Made by a program: the position numbers and the translations under genes. A stretch of 44,035 bases of DNA, taken from positions 1 to 44,035 of the forward strand of contig JAGCLA010000005.1 of assembly GCA_017647225.1 (NCBI GenBank), written 5' to 3'. This document shows, piece after piece, positions 16,780 to 25,996 of this stretch. Position 1 is the stretch's first letter. Every line of letters begins with the position of its first letter. The DNA comes from Bacteroidaceae bacterium. Its GTDB lineage: Bacteria > Bacteroidota > Bacteroidia > Bacteroidales > Bacteroidaceae. The notes under the pieces were generated by a model. The model was not told where the DNA came from, did no database searches, and was given only the letters and a program-made list of their open reading frames with translations.

Positions 16780-19578
16780 ATGAAAGAGTACAACAAGAAC
16801 ATAATCATAAAAGGAGCACGCGTCAACAACCTGAAGAATGTTGATGTGGAAATACCACGTGACAAACTCGTTGTCATTACCGGCCTTTCGGGTTCGGGTA
16901 AGTCATCACTTGCCTTTGACACCCTGTATGCCGAGGGACAACGACGCTATGTAGAATCCCTCTCATCATATGCCCGTCAGTTCTTGGGGCAGATGAACAA
17001 GCCTGAATGTGATTTCATCAAAGGTATTCCTCCCGCCATAGCCATTGAGCAGAAGGTAAACAACCGCAACCCACGCTCAACAGTGGGCACAAGTACCGAA
17101 ATTTACGAATATCTGAAATTACTCTATGCGCGTATAGGAAAGACATTCTCCCCCATAAGCGGTACGTTAGTGAAGAAAGACAACCCGGAAGACCTTGTGA
17201 CCTGCATGAACAGCCGCCCTGAGGGCACACGTTTCCTTTTGCTCGCCCCTATACCAAAGCGTAAAGGGCGTACTCTTGAAGAACAGCTACAGATATACCT
17301 GCAACAGGGTTTCACACGCATTGTCCTTGACAAGGAGATTATACGCATCGAGGAGTACAAGCCCAAGAAACAGGAGAAACCGCTATTGCTCATTGACCGC
17401 CTGACGGTCAACAGCAGCAAGGAAAGTGCAAGCCGCCTGCTCGACTCTGCCGAAACGGCATTCTACGAGGGCAACGGCTGTTGCATGATTCAGTTCATGG
17501 ACGAGGATAAACCGCATAGCTTCAGCATACGCTTTGAAGCTGACGGCATCGAGTTTGAAGAACCTACCGAACAGATGTTCTCTTTCAACTCCCCTATCGG
17601 AGCATGCCCCGACTGCGAAGGTTTCGGACGTATCGTCGGCATTGACGAAGACCTTGTCATTCCCAACAAAGCCCTAAGCATTTACGACGGAGCTGTGTTC
17701 TGTTGGCGTGGCGACAAGATGGGTGAATGGAAAAACGAGTTCTGCCAACGTGCGCCAAAGGACAATTTCCCTATTTTTGAGCCATATTACAATCTGACAC
17801 AGGAACAGAAAGATTATCTGTGGCATAAAGGCCCCTGGATTGAGGAGTACGGCGAAGGCATCTGCATCGACAACTTCTTCAACATGGTCAAAGCAAACCA
17901 ATATAAGATACAATACCGCGTAATGCTGGCACGCTATCGTGGCAAGCCTATTTGCCCTACCTGTCATGGAACAAGGCTAAAGAAGGAGGCTAGTTATGTA
18001 AAGGTAGGTGGCACAAGCATCACTGAACTTATAGAGATGCCCGTTACACGCTTGAAGGAGTTCTTCGACAACCTCGTTCTTGACGAGCATGATACAGCCA
18101 TAGCAAAACGCATACTCACCGAGATACGTAACCGCGTGGATTGCCTGATAGATGTAGGCTTGGGATATCTCACACTCAACCGCTTGAGCAACACATTGTC
18201 GGGCGGTGAGAGCCAGAGAATAAACCTTGTAACATCGCTCGGCAGTGCCCTTGTCGGTTCACTCTATATTCTTGACGAGCCAAGCATTGGCCTGCACAGC
18301 CGCGACACCGACCGCTTGATAAGTGTACTCTACCGTTTGCGCGACCTTGGCAACACCGTTGTCGTTGTTGAGCATGATGAAGAGATAATACGTGCAGCCG
18401 ACTATATCATCGATGTAGGCCCGAAGGCAGGCTCATACGGCGGTAACATCGTTTACAGGGGCGACATGAGCAACCTTGAAAAAGGAAGTGACAGCTACAC
18501 CGTCAAATACCTGCTCGGCGAGGAGGTCATAAGCACCCCGACCCATAGACGCAAATCGAACAATAAGGTGACAATAAAAGGAGCAAGAGAGAACAACCTC
18601 AAAGGCTTTAATGTGGATTTCCCTCTGAATACCTTTACCGTTGTAAGCGGTGTAAGCGGTTCGGGTAAGTCAACCCTTGTACGCAACATTCTATACCGTT
18701 CGCTGATGCGTCACTTCGGCAACGCCTGCGACGCTCCGGGGCAATGCGAAGGTATCGAAGGAGCACTGAAACAACTTTGTGGTGTGGAGTTCATAGACCA
18801 GAACCCGATAGGCAAGTCATCGCGCTCGAACCCCGTCACCTACCTAAAGGTGTATGACGACATCCGTCATCTCTTTGCACAACAGCCGTTGGCAAAACAA
18901 TTAGGTTTTGGCGCCGGCCATTTCTCGTTCAATGCCGACGGTGGACGTTGTGAGGAGTGCAAGGGCGAAGGAACCATAACCGTATCGATGCAGTTCATGG
19001 CAGACCTCAAATTGGAGTGCGAGGCTTGCCATGGCAAACGATTCAAGAAAGAGGTGTTGGAGGTCAAATTCCACGGCAAAAACATACACGATATTCTTGA
19101 AATGACCATAGGCGATGCAATCAACTTCTTTCAGGAACATGGTCAGAGCCGCATAGCAGAGAGTCTGCAGCCGTTACAGGACGTTGGCCTTGCATATATC
19201 AAGATGGGACAATCATCATCAACTCTTTCAGGCGGTGAGAACCAACGCGTGAAACTCGCATATTACCTTAGCCGACAGAGCGACCGCCCGACGATGTTCA
19301 TCTTTGACGAGCCTACAACGGGATTGCATTTCCACGATATAAAGAAACTGTTGAAGTCATTCGAGCGCCTGCTTGCACGCGGACACTCACTTGTAGTCAT
19401 AGAGCACAATATGGACGTCATAAAATGCGCCGACTACCTTATCGACCTTGGCCCCGAAGGTGGCGAACAAGGCGGAAACCTTGTAGCTTGCGGCACACCC
19501 GAAGAGGTTGCCGAATGTAAAGAATCATTTACAGGAAAGTTCCTTAGAGATAAAGTAAAAGCTTGTGCAAGCGAGTGA
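16780..19578 (+). CDS. uvrA: Excinuclease ABC subunit A
   Basis: Encodes 932 residues from the ATG at 16780; an upstream GTG (16729) would add 17 unlikely residues. UvrA finds bulky DNA lesions and loads UvrB in nucleotide excision repair. Both ABC modules are complete: Walker [17 protein letters not shown] near the start and [16 protein letters not shown] in the second half; signatures [11 protein letters not shown] and [12 protein letters not shown]; Walker [12 protein letters not shown] and [11 protein letters not shown]. The zinc module of the second half ([17 protein letters not shown]) is intact. In the first module the usual leading CxxC is replaced by GNGCC, with only CPDC canonical. 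The last codons (ACASE, stop) lie inside a dispersed inverted repeat. Confidence 0.98.
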   Translation: MKEYNKNIIIKGARVNNLKNVDVEIPRDKLVVITGLSGSGKSSLAFDTLYAEGQRRYVESLSSYARQFLGQMNKPECDFIKGIPPAIAIEQKVNNRNPRSTVGTSTEIYEYLKLLYARIGKTFSPISGTLVKKDNPEDLVTCMNSRPEGTRFLLLAPIPKRKGRTLEEQLQIYLQQGFTRIVLDKEIIRIEEYKPKKQEKPLLLIDRLTVNSSKESASRLLDSAETAFYEGNGCCMIQFMDEDKPHSFSIRFEADGIEFEEPTEQMFSFNSPIGACPDCEGFGRIVGIDEDLVIPNKALSIYDGAVFCWRGDKMGEWKNEFCQRAPKDNFPIFEPYYNLTQEQKDYLWHKGPWIEEYGEGICIDNFFNMVKANQYKIQYRVMLARYRGKPICPTCHGTRLKKEASYVKVGGTSITELIEMPVTRLKEFFDNLVLDEHDTAIAKRILTEIRNRVDCLIDVGLGYLTLNRLSNTLSGGESQRINLVTSLGSALVGSLYILDEPSIGLHSRDTDRLISVLYRLRDLGNTVVVVEHDEEIIRAADYIIDVGPKAGSYGGNIVYRGDMSNLEKGSDSYTVKYLLGEEVISTPTHRRKSNNKVTIKGARENNLKGFNVDFPLNTFTVVSGVSGSGKSTLVRNILYRSLMRHFGNACDAPGQCEGIEGALKQLCGVEFIDQNPIGKSSRSNPVTYLKVYDDIRHLFAQQPLAKQLGFGAGHFSFNADGGRCEECKGEGTITVSMQFMADLKLECEACHGKRFKKEVLEVKFHGKNIHDILEMTIGDAINFFQEHGQSRIAESLQPLQDVGLAYIKMGQSSSTLSGGENQRVKLAYYLSRQSDRPTMFIFDEPTTGLHFHDIKKLLKSFERLLARGHSLVVIEHNMDVIKCADYLIDLGPEGGEQGGNLVACGTPEEVAECKESFTGKFLRDKVKACASE

Positions 19579-19623
19579 GTGAAAATTTATTTTCACACGC
19601 AACGAGCGCAGCCAAGGTTACAC
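19555..19623 (+). repeat. 69-bp inverted repeat, left copy
   Basis: The reverse complement of 20941-21009 matches this segment at 64 of 69 positions, with an uninterrupted 49-bp identity at 19558-19606. It begins inside uvrA and includes its stop codon. Within it, 19579-19596 forms an 8-bp hairpin (GTGAAAAT, TT, ATTTTCAC) that may act as a weak terminator. Confidence 0.92.
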
Positions 19624-19648
19624 GAAGTGATAGGTGAATATATATAAG

Positions 19649-19704
19649 TTTTCAGATTTCAGATTTCAGTTTTCAGATTTCAGTTCTCAGTTTTCAGATT
19701 TCAG
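19649..19704. repeat. Heptamer tandem array (8 units, tttcag type)
   Basis: Eight uninterrupted 7-bp units: ttttcag or atttcag seven times and one ttctcag. The array ends 3 bp before the stop codon of the convergent chromate-transporter gene. Confidence 0.9.
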
Positions 19705-19707
19705 TTC

Positions 19708-20295
19708 TTACCCCACCATTCCATAGAACACTCCACCGAAGATTCCGGCGAGGAGAAGGATTAGTATAGGGCTTATCTTAAAGAATTTCATTGCTACAAA
19801 AGCAATAACAAAAAGCGCGACGCTCACACCAAATTGCAATGGTGTTTCTGTTGGCGAGCCGAAATTCTCTTTTGTCATAAGCAATAACGCAGCCGATGCA
19901 ATCAAGCCCACCACTGCCGGGCGCAACGCCTTGAATATATCTTCGACACTACGGTGTTTGCTGTATTTCATAAAGAAACGGCTTACAAGCAGCATCAGCA
20001 CTATCGACGGTAACATTACCGCAAAAGAGGCTACAAAAGAGCCTATTACAGCAAGCCATTCCTGCGCACCGCTGTTCAGTACGGCTGTATAACCCACATA
20101 AGTGGCAGAGTTTATTCCTATAGGTCCCGGAGTCATCTGGCTTACGGCAACTATATCGGTAAACTCCGATGCAGAAAGCCACCCATGACGTGTCACCACC
20201 TCACCCTGTATTACCGACAACATGCCATAGCCACCACCAAAAGAGAATAGTCCTATTTTCAGGAAGGTATAGAATAGTTCTATAAATAGTGTCAT
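19708..20295 (-). CDS. Chromate transporter subunit (CHR domain, second gene of pair)
   Basis: Encodes 195 residues with about six membrane helices. The CHR signature is present near the N-terminus: FLKIGLFSFGGGYGML, then GWLSASEFTDIVAVSQMTPGPIGINSATYVGY. Short CHR proteins of this kind are encoded in pairs and act as heteromeric inner-membrane anion exporters; export of chromate with sulfate as a competitor is known for the family, but the natural substrate here is unknown. Its ATG overlaps the stop of the partner gene by 4 bp. The pair is flanked by 69-bp inverted repeats. Confidence 0.93.
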   Translation of the reverse strand: MTLFIELFYTFLKIGLFSFGGGYGMLSVIQGEVVTRHGWLSASEFTDIVAVSQMTPGPIGINSATYVGYTAVLNSGAQEWLAVIGSFVASFAVMLPSIVLMLLVSRFFMKYSKHRSVEDIFKALRPAVVGLIASAALLLMTKENFGSPTETPLQFGVSVALFVIAFVAMKFFKISPILILLLAGIFGGVFYGMVG

Positions 20296-20837
20296 GCCTT
20301 ACCTCCTTTCAGCTTACCGTACAGGAAACCGGCTACACCGGCAACTATTATCACATATATAGGCGATACACCGGCAAACACTATCAGTAATGCCGACAGA
20401 ACAGGAATCCACAATGTAATCCAGCCTAACTTTGCGCTCTTCGCGACATTGAAAACAGGTACGGCTATCAATGCCACCACAACGGGACGCAAGCCCATGA
20501 AGACATTGTTCACAACCTCTATATGCCGGAACTGACGGAAGAAGAGCGCTATAAGCAGTATTATCACCACCGAGGGCAACACACACCCCAAAGCAGCAGC
20601 CAACGCACCCCACACGCCACGTCTGCGATATCCCACAAACACCGACATGTTGACAGCAAACACTCCCGGTGCAGACTGTGCAATGGCAAGAAGGTCGGTA
20701 AACTCGGCAGAGTTCAACCAACCGTTACGCTGCACGATATCGCGTTCCAGAAGCGGTATCATGGCATATCCACCGCCAAAGGTAAAAAGCCCAATGCGGA
20801 AGAATGTTGTAAACAGTTTTAACAGTGAAGTAGGCAT
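20292..20837 (-). CDS. Chromate transporter subunit (CHR domain, first gene of pair)
   Basis: Encodes 181 residues, about six membrane helices. The N-terminal signature FFRIGLFTFGGGYAMIPLLE is followed by GWLNSAEFTDLLAIAQSAPGVFAVNMSVFVGY, parallel to its partner. The two homologous halves are expected to assemble in opposite orientation in the membrane. The gene ends in ATGA overlap with the second subunit. No chrB-type regulator is present nearby. Upstream (20838-20940) are heptamer-like repeats (ctttcac, ttttcac, ctttcag at 20917-20937) and no clear promoter, so how the pair is transcribed is uncertain. Confidence 0.93.
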   Translation of the reverse strand: MPTSLLKLFTTFFRIGLFTFGGGYAMIPLLERDIVQRNGWLNSAEFTDLLAIAQSAPGVFAVNMSVFVGYRRRGVWGALAAALGCVLPSVVIILLIALFFRQFRHIEVVNNVFMGLRPVVVALIAVPVFNVAKSAKLGWITLWIPVLSALLIVFAGVSPIYVIIVAGVAGFLYGKLKGGKA

Positions 20838-20940
20838 CTGTTATTTTTTAATAGTCAGGGACAGACTAATGCCTGCCCCTGATTGTTTATCATTAGTTTT
20901 CACTCGTTTGCACAAGCTTTCACTTTTCACCTTTCAGTTA

Positions 20941-21009
20941 GTGCAAACTTGGCTACACTCGTTGCGTGTGAAAATAAATTTTCACTCACTCGCTTGCACA
21001 AGCTTTCAC
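20941..21009 (-). repeat. 69-bp inverted repeat, right copy
   Basis: Inverted partner of 19555-19623 (64/69 identical). It lies just downstream of purL. A 13-bp word from its family, CACTCGTTTGCAC, occurs again at 20901-20913 and 25910-25922, indicating a dispersed repeat. Heptamers of the ctttcac/ttttcag type continue at 21003-21030 into the purL stop. Confidence 0.92.
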
Positions 21010-21018
21010 TTTTCAGAT

Positions 21019-24000
21019 TTAACCTTTCAGTTTGTCAGAAACCCAATTATACGCGTTGCGGAAAATCTCAATCCATGGTGTCACATCATCTGCCAAGTGA
21101 TTAGCAGGATATGTAGCACACTGCCATGGGAAGATAGCACGCTCTGGATGCGGCATCATTGCAACGTGACGGCCATTTGCACTTGCGAGGGCTGCAACGT
21201 TATAGTCAGAGCCGTTAGGGTTAGCAGGATATCCTTCGTAAGCATACTGAGCTACGATGTTATACTTCTCTGCTTCGTAAGGCAATGAGAACTTACCCTC
21301 ACCGTGAGCAACCCAAACACCAAGACGGCTGTTCGAAAGTGAACCGAACAATACGCTGTTGTTCTGTGGAATGTTCACACCAACAAATGAAGACTCGAAC
21401 TTGTGTGAGTTGTTGTGCAACATACGTCCGCGTTCAGCATATTCGGGGTTGATAAGGTTAAGTTCCATCATCAACTGGCAACCGTTACAGATACCGAGTG
21501 ACAATGTATCTTCACGCTGATAGAAACGGTCGAGAGCAGCTTTTGCCTTTGGATTGAAGAGGAAGCCACCTGCCCATCCCTTGGCAGAGCCAAGAACGTC
21601 AGAGTTAGAGAAACCACCACAGAATACAATGAAGTTCACCTCGTCAAGTGTCTCGCGACCGCTGATAAGGTCGGTCATTGTAACGTCCTTCACATCAAAG
21701 CCTGCGAGGTGCATAGCGTATGCCATTTCGCGTTCGCCGTTTGTACCCTTCTCGCGGATGATTGCCGCACGTACACCCGACTTCTCACGACGGTCAGCCG
21801 ACATTCCATAGCTTGCAAGCATACCGTTGAAACGTGATGGCATGCGGAAACGCAAAGGCTGGTTCTTGTAGTTCTTCAGACGCTCGCTTGCGCAACCGTT
21901 GAAGCTCTGCTTGAGATCCATGAGATATGAGCTGTCGAACCATACATCGCGGTAGTGTTCGATGTCGAACAGGCGTGTACGTTTATCCTTAGCAACAGCA
22001 ATATGACGTTTTTCGCATGGTGTACCAATCTTCACGAAGCAAACACCTGCCTCGTCGAGGATTTCCTGCATACGGCACTTATCCTTGTCGGCTACCTGAA
22101 TAACCAATGCTGGGTTCTCTGCGAACAACAATTTTACAATATCCTGTTCAACAACGCTGTTGAGGTCGATTTCCATACCGCCGGTTGTGTTTGCGAAACA
22201 CATTTCGAGCAATGTTGTGATAAGACCACCGGCAGAGATATCGTGACCCGCCATTACAATACCCTCTTTCACAAGACGCTGTACAGCATCGAAAGCCTCA
22301 GCGAAGTATTCAGGGTTTGCAACGGTTGGAACATCGTCACCGATGCAGTTGCGTGTCTGAGCAAATGCAGAACCACCCAAACGCAAATGGTCAAAGCTGA
22401 AATCGATATGATAGAAAGCACTCTTTGGCTCATTTACCATTACAGGAGAAACCACCTTACGGATATCAGAAACCTCGCCACCTGCCGATACGATAACTGT
22501 ACCCGGGCTGATAACCTTTGTTCCGTCAGGATATTTCTGTGTCATTGAAAGAGAGTCCTTACCTGTAGGAACGTTAATCTTCAATGCGCAGCAGAAGTCG
22601 CTGAGAGCCTCAACACCACGGTAAAGACGTGCGTCCTCACCCTCTTGTGAACGACATGGCCACATCCAGTTCGCACTCAACGAGATACTCTTGATACCGT
22701 TTGCAAGAGGAGCAAGAGCAATGTTTGTCAACGCCTCTGAAACTGCAAGGACAGAACCCTTGGCAGGGTCAGCAAGACCAGCCTGTGGAGCGTGACCGAT
22801 AGATGTTGCGATACCCTTTGTTCCACGATAGTCAAGTGTAACGACACCACAGTCGCTCAAAGGCAACTGGATTTCGCCCTGACACTGCTGACGTGCAATT
22901 TTACCTGTTACCGAACGGTCAACCTTGTTTGTCAACCAGTCCTTACATGCAACAGCCTCAAGACGAAGAACGTCAGTCAAGTATTCTTCGATATTTTCTG
23001 CGTCGTATTCAGCATCCTTATAGTGACGCTCAACGGTCTTGTCAACCATGTATGTCTTTGGTGAAGAACCGAACATCTGGCTTACAGAGAGGTCGAACGG
23101 ACGCTTGCCGTCAGCCTGCTCGAAGGCAAAACGTGCATCGCCTGTTGTTTCACCAACAACGTACATTGGAGCGCGCTCACGCTCAGCAACCTTGCGTACA
23201 TATTCGATAGCGTCTTCCTTGATAAGCAAGCCCATACGCTCCTGTGACTCGTTGGCAATGATTTCCTTTGCCGACAATGTGCTGTCACCGACAGGAAGGT
23301 TTGCCATATTGATAAGACCACCACACTCCTCAACAAGCTCTGACAAACAGTTTACGTGACCTGCTGAACCATGGTCGTGGATTGAAACCACAGGGTTTGT
23401 CTCGTCCTCACAGAGAGCGCGGACAACGTTATAGGCACGTTTCTGCATTTCGGCATTGGCACGCTGAACAGCATTCAACTCGATACCTGAAGAGTAACGA
23501 CCTGTATCAACAGAAGATACAGAACCACCACCAAGACCGATACGGTAGTTGTCACCACCCATAACGATCACCTTGTTGCCCTTTTCGGGAGCACCCTTGA
23601 GGCAGTCGCGACGTGTACCATAACCCACACCACCGGCAAGCATGATTACCTTGTCGTAACCATAAACCTCATCGTTCTCCTTGTGCTCGAATGTAAGCAC
23701 AGAACCACAGATAAGTGGCTGACCGAACTTGTTACCGAAGTCAGAAGCACCGTTTGATGCCTTTGTAAGGATCTGTTCAGGTGTCTGATACAACCATTTG
23801 CGAACAGGAAGCATCTCCTCCCACTTGCGGTCGTTATATGTACGTGGGTATGATGTCATATAGACAGCTGTACCTGCAATAGGCCATGAACCTTTACCAC
23901 CACCCATACGGTCGCGGATTTCACCACCGGTACCTGTTGATGCACCGTTGAAAGGCTCTACTGTTGTCGGGAAGTTATGTGTTTCGGCCTTCAAAGAGAT

Positions 24001-24723
24001 AACGGTTTCGATATCCTTGATTACGAAATAATCGGGGATTGAGTGGTCAGCCGGAGCGAACTGCTCTACAACAGGACCCTGTGCAAAAGCTACGTTATCC
24101 TTATATGCCGAAATTATGCTGTTACGGTTTTCGTTTGTAGTACGCTTGATCATTGCGAAGAGTGATGAAGGCATCTCCTCACCGTCGATGATGAATGTAC
24201 CACCGAAAATTTTGTGACGGCAGTGCTCTGAGTTGATCTGTGCAAAGCCGAACACCTCACTGTCGGTAAGTTTGCGACCGAGCTCGCCCTCAACACGATG
24301 CAGGTAGTCGATTTCCTCTTTTGAAAGAGCAAGACCCTCCTGTTCGTTGTAGCTGTCGAGGTCCTCGATGAACTCGATTGGCTTAGGCTGGATATCCACT
24401 GTAAAGATTGCCTGGTCAAGACCGCAGTACATACGCTGCAGCATTGGGTCATATTCGGCATTCTCATCTTTTACGGGATAGTACTCCTCGATACGTACGA
24501 CACCTTCGATACCCATGTTCTGAGTAATCTCTACGGCGTTGGTACTCCAAGGGGTTATCATTTCGCGACGAGGACCTACAAAATAGCCTTCCATCGCTTC
24601 ACCCTCTACCGGTGTAGCCTCACCATATAGCCAACATAGTTTTTCGATGTCGTTTGCCGACAATACATTATTCACTTGGGTTGCAATAACCGTACGGTTT
24701 GATGTAGTGAAAAAGTAAATCAT
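21019..24723 (-). CDS. purL: Phosphoribosylformylglycinamidine synthase
   Basis: Encodes 1234 residues, the length of the single-chain (large) form. It converts FGAR, glutamine and ATP to FGAM in purine synthesis. Order: N-terminal PurS-like part, linker, two AIRS-type halves (HCRHKIFGG, AETHNFPTTVEPFNGASTG, DHGSAGHVNCLSELVEEC; then GHDISAGGL) and a C-terminal class I glutamine amidotransferase domain with the nucleophile C1079 in GICNGCQLMMEL and the late HPERAIFPWQ. All are intact. It is a single gene with a consensus promoter about 75 bp upstream and no purine riboswitch seen in its short leader. Its last codons lie in heptamer-like repeat sequence. Confidence 0.99.
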   Translation of the reverse strand: MIYFFTTSNRTVIATQVNNVLSANDIEKLCWLYGEATPVEGEAMEGYFVGPRREMITPWSTNAVEITQNMGIEGVVRIEEYYPVKDENAEYDPMLQRMYCGLDQAIFTVDIQPKPIEFIEDLDSYNEQEGLALSKEEIDYLHRVEGELGRKLTDSEVFGFAQINSEHCRHKIFGGTFIIDGEEMPSSLFAMIKRTTNENRNSIISAYKDNVAFAQGPVVEQFAPADHSIPDYFVIKDIETVISLKAETHNFPTTVEPFNGASTGTGGEIRDRMGGGKGSWPIAGTAVYMTSYPRTYNDRKWEEMLPVRKWLYQTPEQILTKASNGASDFGNKFGQPLICGSVLTFEHKENDEVYGYDKVIMLAGGVGYGTRRDCLKGAPEKGNKVIVMGGDNYRIGLGGGSVSSVDTGRYSSGIELNAVQRANAEMQKRAYNVVRALCEDETNPVVSIHDHGSAGHVNCLSELVEECGGLINMANLPVGDSTLSAKEIIANESQERMGLLIKEDAIEYVRKVAERERAPMYVVGETTGDARFAFEQADGKRPFDLSVSQMFGSSPKTYMVDKTVERHYKDAEYDAENIEEYLTDVLRLEAVACKDWLTNKVDRSVTGKIARQQCQGEIQLPLSDCGVVTLDYRGTKGIATSIGHAPQAGLADPAKGSVLAVSEALTNIALAPLANGIKSISLSANWMWPCRSQEGEDARLYRGVEALSDFCCALKINVPTGKDSLSMTQKYPDGTKVISPGTVIVSAGGEVSDIRKVVSPVMVNEPKSAFYHIDFSFDHLRLGGSAFAQTRNCIGDDVPTVANPEYFAEAFDAVQRLVKEGIVMAGHDISAGGLITTLLEMCFANTTGGMEIDLNSVVEQDIVKLLFAENPALVIQVADKDKCRMQEILDEAGVCFVKIGTPCEKRHIAVAKDKRTRLFDIEHYRDVWFDSSYLMDLKQSFNGCASERLKNYKNQPLRFRMPSRFNGMLASYGMSADRREKSGVRAAIIREKGTNGEREMAYAMHLAGFDVKDVTMTDLISGRETLDEVNFIVFCGGFSNSDVLGSAKGWAGGFLFNPKAKAALDRFYQREDTLSLGICNGCQLMMELNLINPEYAERGRMLHNNSHKFESSFVGVNIPQNNSVLFGSLSNSRLGVWVAHGEGKFSLPYEAEKYNIVAQYAYEGYPANPNGSDYNVAALASANGRHVAMMPHPERAIFPWQCATYPANHLADDVTPWIEIFRNAYNWVSDKLKG

Positions 24724-24798
24724 ATTATGTTTTATTTGTTATTTGCATAGTATTACAATAGCACAACAGCTATCGGCGCATACCACATGCACTAATTG

Positions 24799-24827
24799 CA
24801 AAGATAAATATAAAAAATGATATTCAA
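24799..24827 (-). promoter_or_regulatory. Bacteroidetes-type promoter for purL
   Basis: On the minus strand: TTG (24827-24825), 18 bp, TATCTTTG (24806-24799). Predicted leader about 70 nt. Confidence 0.65.
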
Positions 24828-24879
24828 TATATTTTGAAAACTTTTGTTTTTATACAAAATTATTATTGCAGGAAAATAA

Positions 24880-24908
24880 TTGACAGAAATTAGTTTTTCA
24901 TAAATTTG
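24880..24908 (+). promoter_or_regulatory. Bacteroidetes-type promoter for the ZIP gene
   Basis: TTG (24880-24882), 18 bp, TAAATTTG (24901-24908), 38 bp before the ATG at 24947. Confidence 0.65.
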
Positions 24909-24946
24909 CGGACAGGAAAAAGAGATACAATAATACAAAACAGCAT

Positions 24947-25720
24947 ATGGAAACATTCATAGGGTTAATTGTACCGTTTTTAGGAACAGCAACAGGAGCA
25001 GCCATGGTGCTCATGTTGCGCGACAGGATATCGGACCTCACAAACAGAGCCATGCTCGGTTTTGCGTCGGGTGTAATGGTAGCCGCAGCATTCTGGTCCT
25101 TGTTACAGCCTGCATTCGAGCAGGCCGGAGAGGGATTCGGCAATGCATGGCCAATTCTTGCAGGATTCATTGCCGGAATATGTTTTCTATTGTTTCTTGA
25201 CACTATTATCCCGCACCAACACGTCGATGACAACAAACCCGAAGGCCCTGCATCGCGCTTACCGCGTTCAATAAAGATGATTCTTGCCGTAGCATTGCAC
25301 AACATACCCGAAGGTATGGCTGTGGGCGTTGTCTTTGCAGGCGTGATAAACGGCAATGCCAACCTCACCTTGTCGGGAGCGCTTGCGCTGTCCATTGGTA
25401 TGGCTATTCAGAACATACCGGAGGGAGCAATAATTTCCGTTCCGTTACGCAACGAAGGCAAGAGTCGCATAAAATCGTTCTTATGGGGAGCCATGTCGGG
25501 ACTTGTAGAGCCTGTTGCAGCTATCGCAACTATACTATTTTTGGGAGAGAACGCATCGACAATGCCTGTATTGCTTTCCTTTGCCGCGGGAGCGATGCTG
25601 TATGTTGTCGTGGAGGAGCTTATCCCGTCGTCACAAGCCGGCAAGCACAGCAATATAGGTACCATAGGATTTGCCATTGGATTTGTTCTTATGATGACTC
25701 TCGACGTTGTTATAGGATAG
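24947..25720 (+). CDS. ZIP-family divalent metal transporter
   Basis: Encodes 257 residues with about eight membrane helices. The metal-binding helix motifs are present: LHNIPEGMAVG (TM4) and IQNIPEGAII (TM5), plus an acidic/His stretch PHQHVDDNK in the TM3-TM4 loop, usual for ZIP proteins. It is closest in layout to ZupT/GufA-type importers of zinc or other divalent metals into the cytoplasm; the metal cannot be fixed from sequence. It is a single gene with its own promoter, divergent from purL. A heptamer array begins 4 bp after the stop. Confidence 0.93.
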   Translation: METFIGLIVPFLGTATGAAMVLMLRDRISDLTNRAMLGFASGVMVAAAFWSLLQPAFEQAGEGFGNAWPILAGFIAGICFLLFLDTIIPHQHVDDNKPEGPASRLPRSIKMILAVALHNIPEGMAVGVVFAGVINGNANLTLSGALALSIGMAIQNIPEGAIISVPLRNEGKSRIKSFLWGAMSGLVEPVAAIATILFLGENASTMPVLLSFAAGAMLYVVVEELIPSSQAGKHSNIGTIGFAIGFVLMMTLDVVIG

Positions 25721-25723
25721 ATT

Positions 25724-25786
25724 AACGAGGAACGAGGAACGAAGAACGAAGAACGTGGAACGTGGAACGCTAAACGTTAAACGTTA
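25724..25786. repeat. Heptamer tandem array (9 units, aacgNNN type)
   Basis: Nine uninterrupted 7-bp units in an ordered pattern: aacgagg twice, aacgaag twice, aacgtgg twice, aacgcta once, aacgtta twice. Variants occur as adjacent doublets. It lies directly after the ZIP gene. Confidence 0.92.
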
Positions 25787-25807
25787 ATCGTTTTCTCTTT
25801 TCCGTTT

Positions 25808-25930
25808 TCACAAAGGTAATTTCCAGACAAATTCCGGAACCGATAAGATGCTTGGATCAACATCGATATTATTACCTAAATATTTTACAGCAATGTATGC
25901 TACAGACACCACTCGTTTGCACTTCGTTAA
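25808..25930 (-). pseudogene. C-terminal fragment of an unidentified gene
   Basis: The minus strand has a 40-codon open frame ending in TGA at 25808-25810. The peptide looks protein-like (AVKYLGNNIDVDPSILSVPE, then FVWKLPL), but there is no ATG and the frame closes upstream at 25928-25930. Its 5' part coincides with the dispersed 13-bp repeat word (25910-25922). It is probably the tail of a gene cut off by repeat-associated rearrangement. It could also be chance. Confidence 0.35.
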
Positions 25931-25936
25931 TCATTA

Positions 25937-25981
25937 AAACATCAAGAGGGTGACTCAAATCGAGTCACCCTCTTGATGTTT
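25937..25981. terminator. Strong hairpin terminator for the M60/small-peptide operon
   Basis: A perfect 20-bp stem (25937-25956 with 25962-25981), loop AAATC, A-run and T-run at the base. It lies 15 bp past the stop of the small-peptide gene and can serve both directions. Confidence 0.9.
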
Positions 25982-25996
25982 TAGAAGGCTCGTGTG

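Noticed and set aside
19555-21009. Calling the chr unit an insertion sequence
   Set aside because: There is no transposase frame and no target-site duplication outside the repeats, so only a repeat-flanked cassette is reported.
24724-24798. Purine riboswitch in the purL leader
   Set aside because: The predicted leader is only about 70 nt and shows no three-way junction pattern.
25724-25786. CRISPR array
   Set aside because: Units are 7 bp with no spacers, and no cas genes are present; it is a simple tandem repeat.
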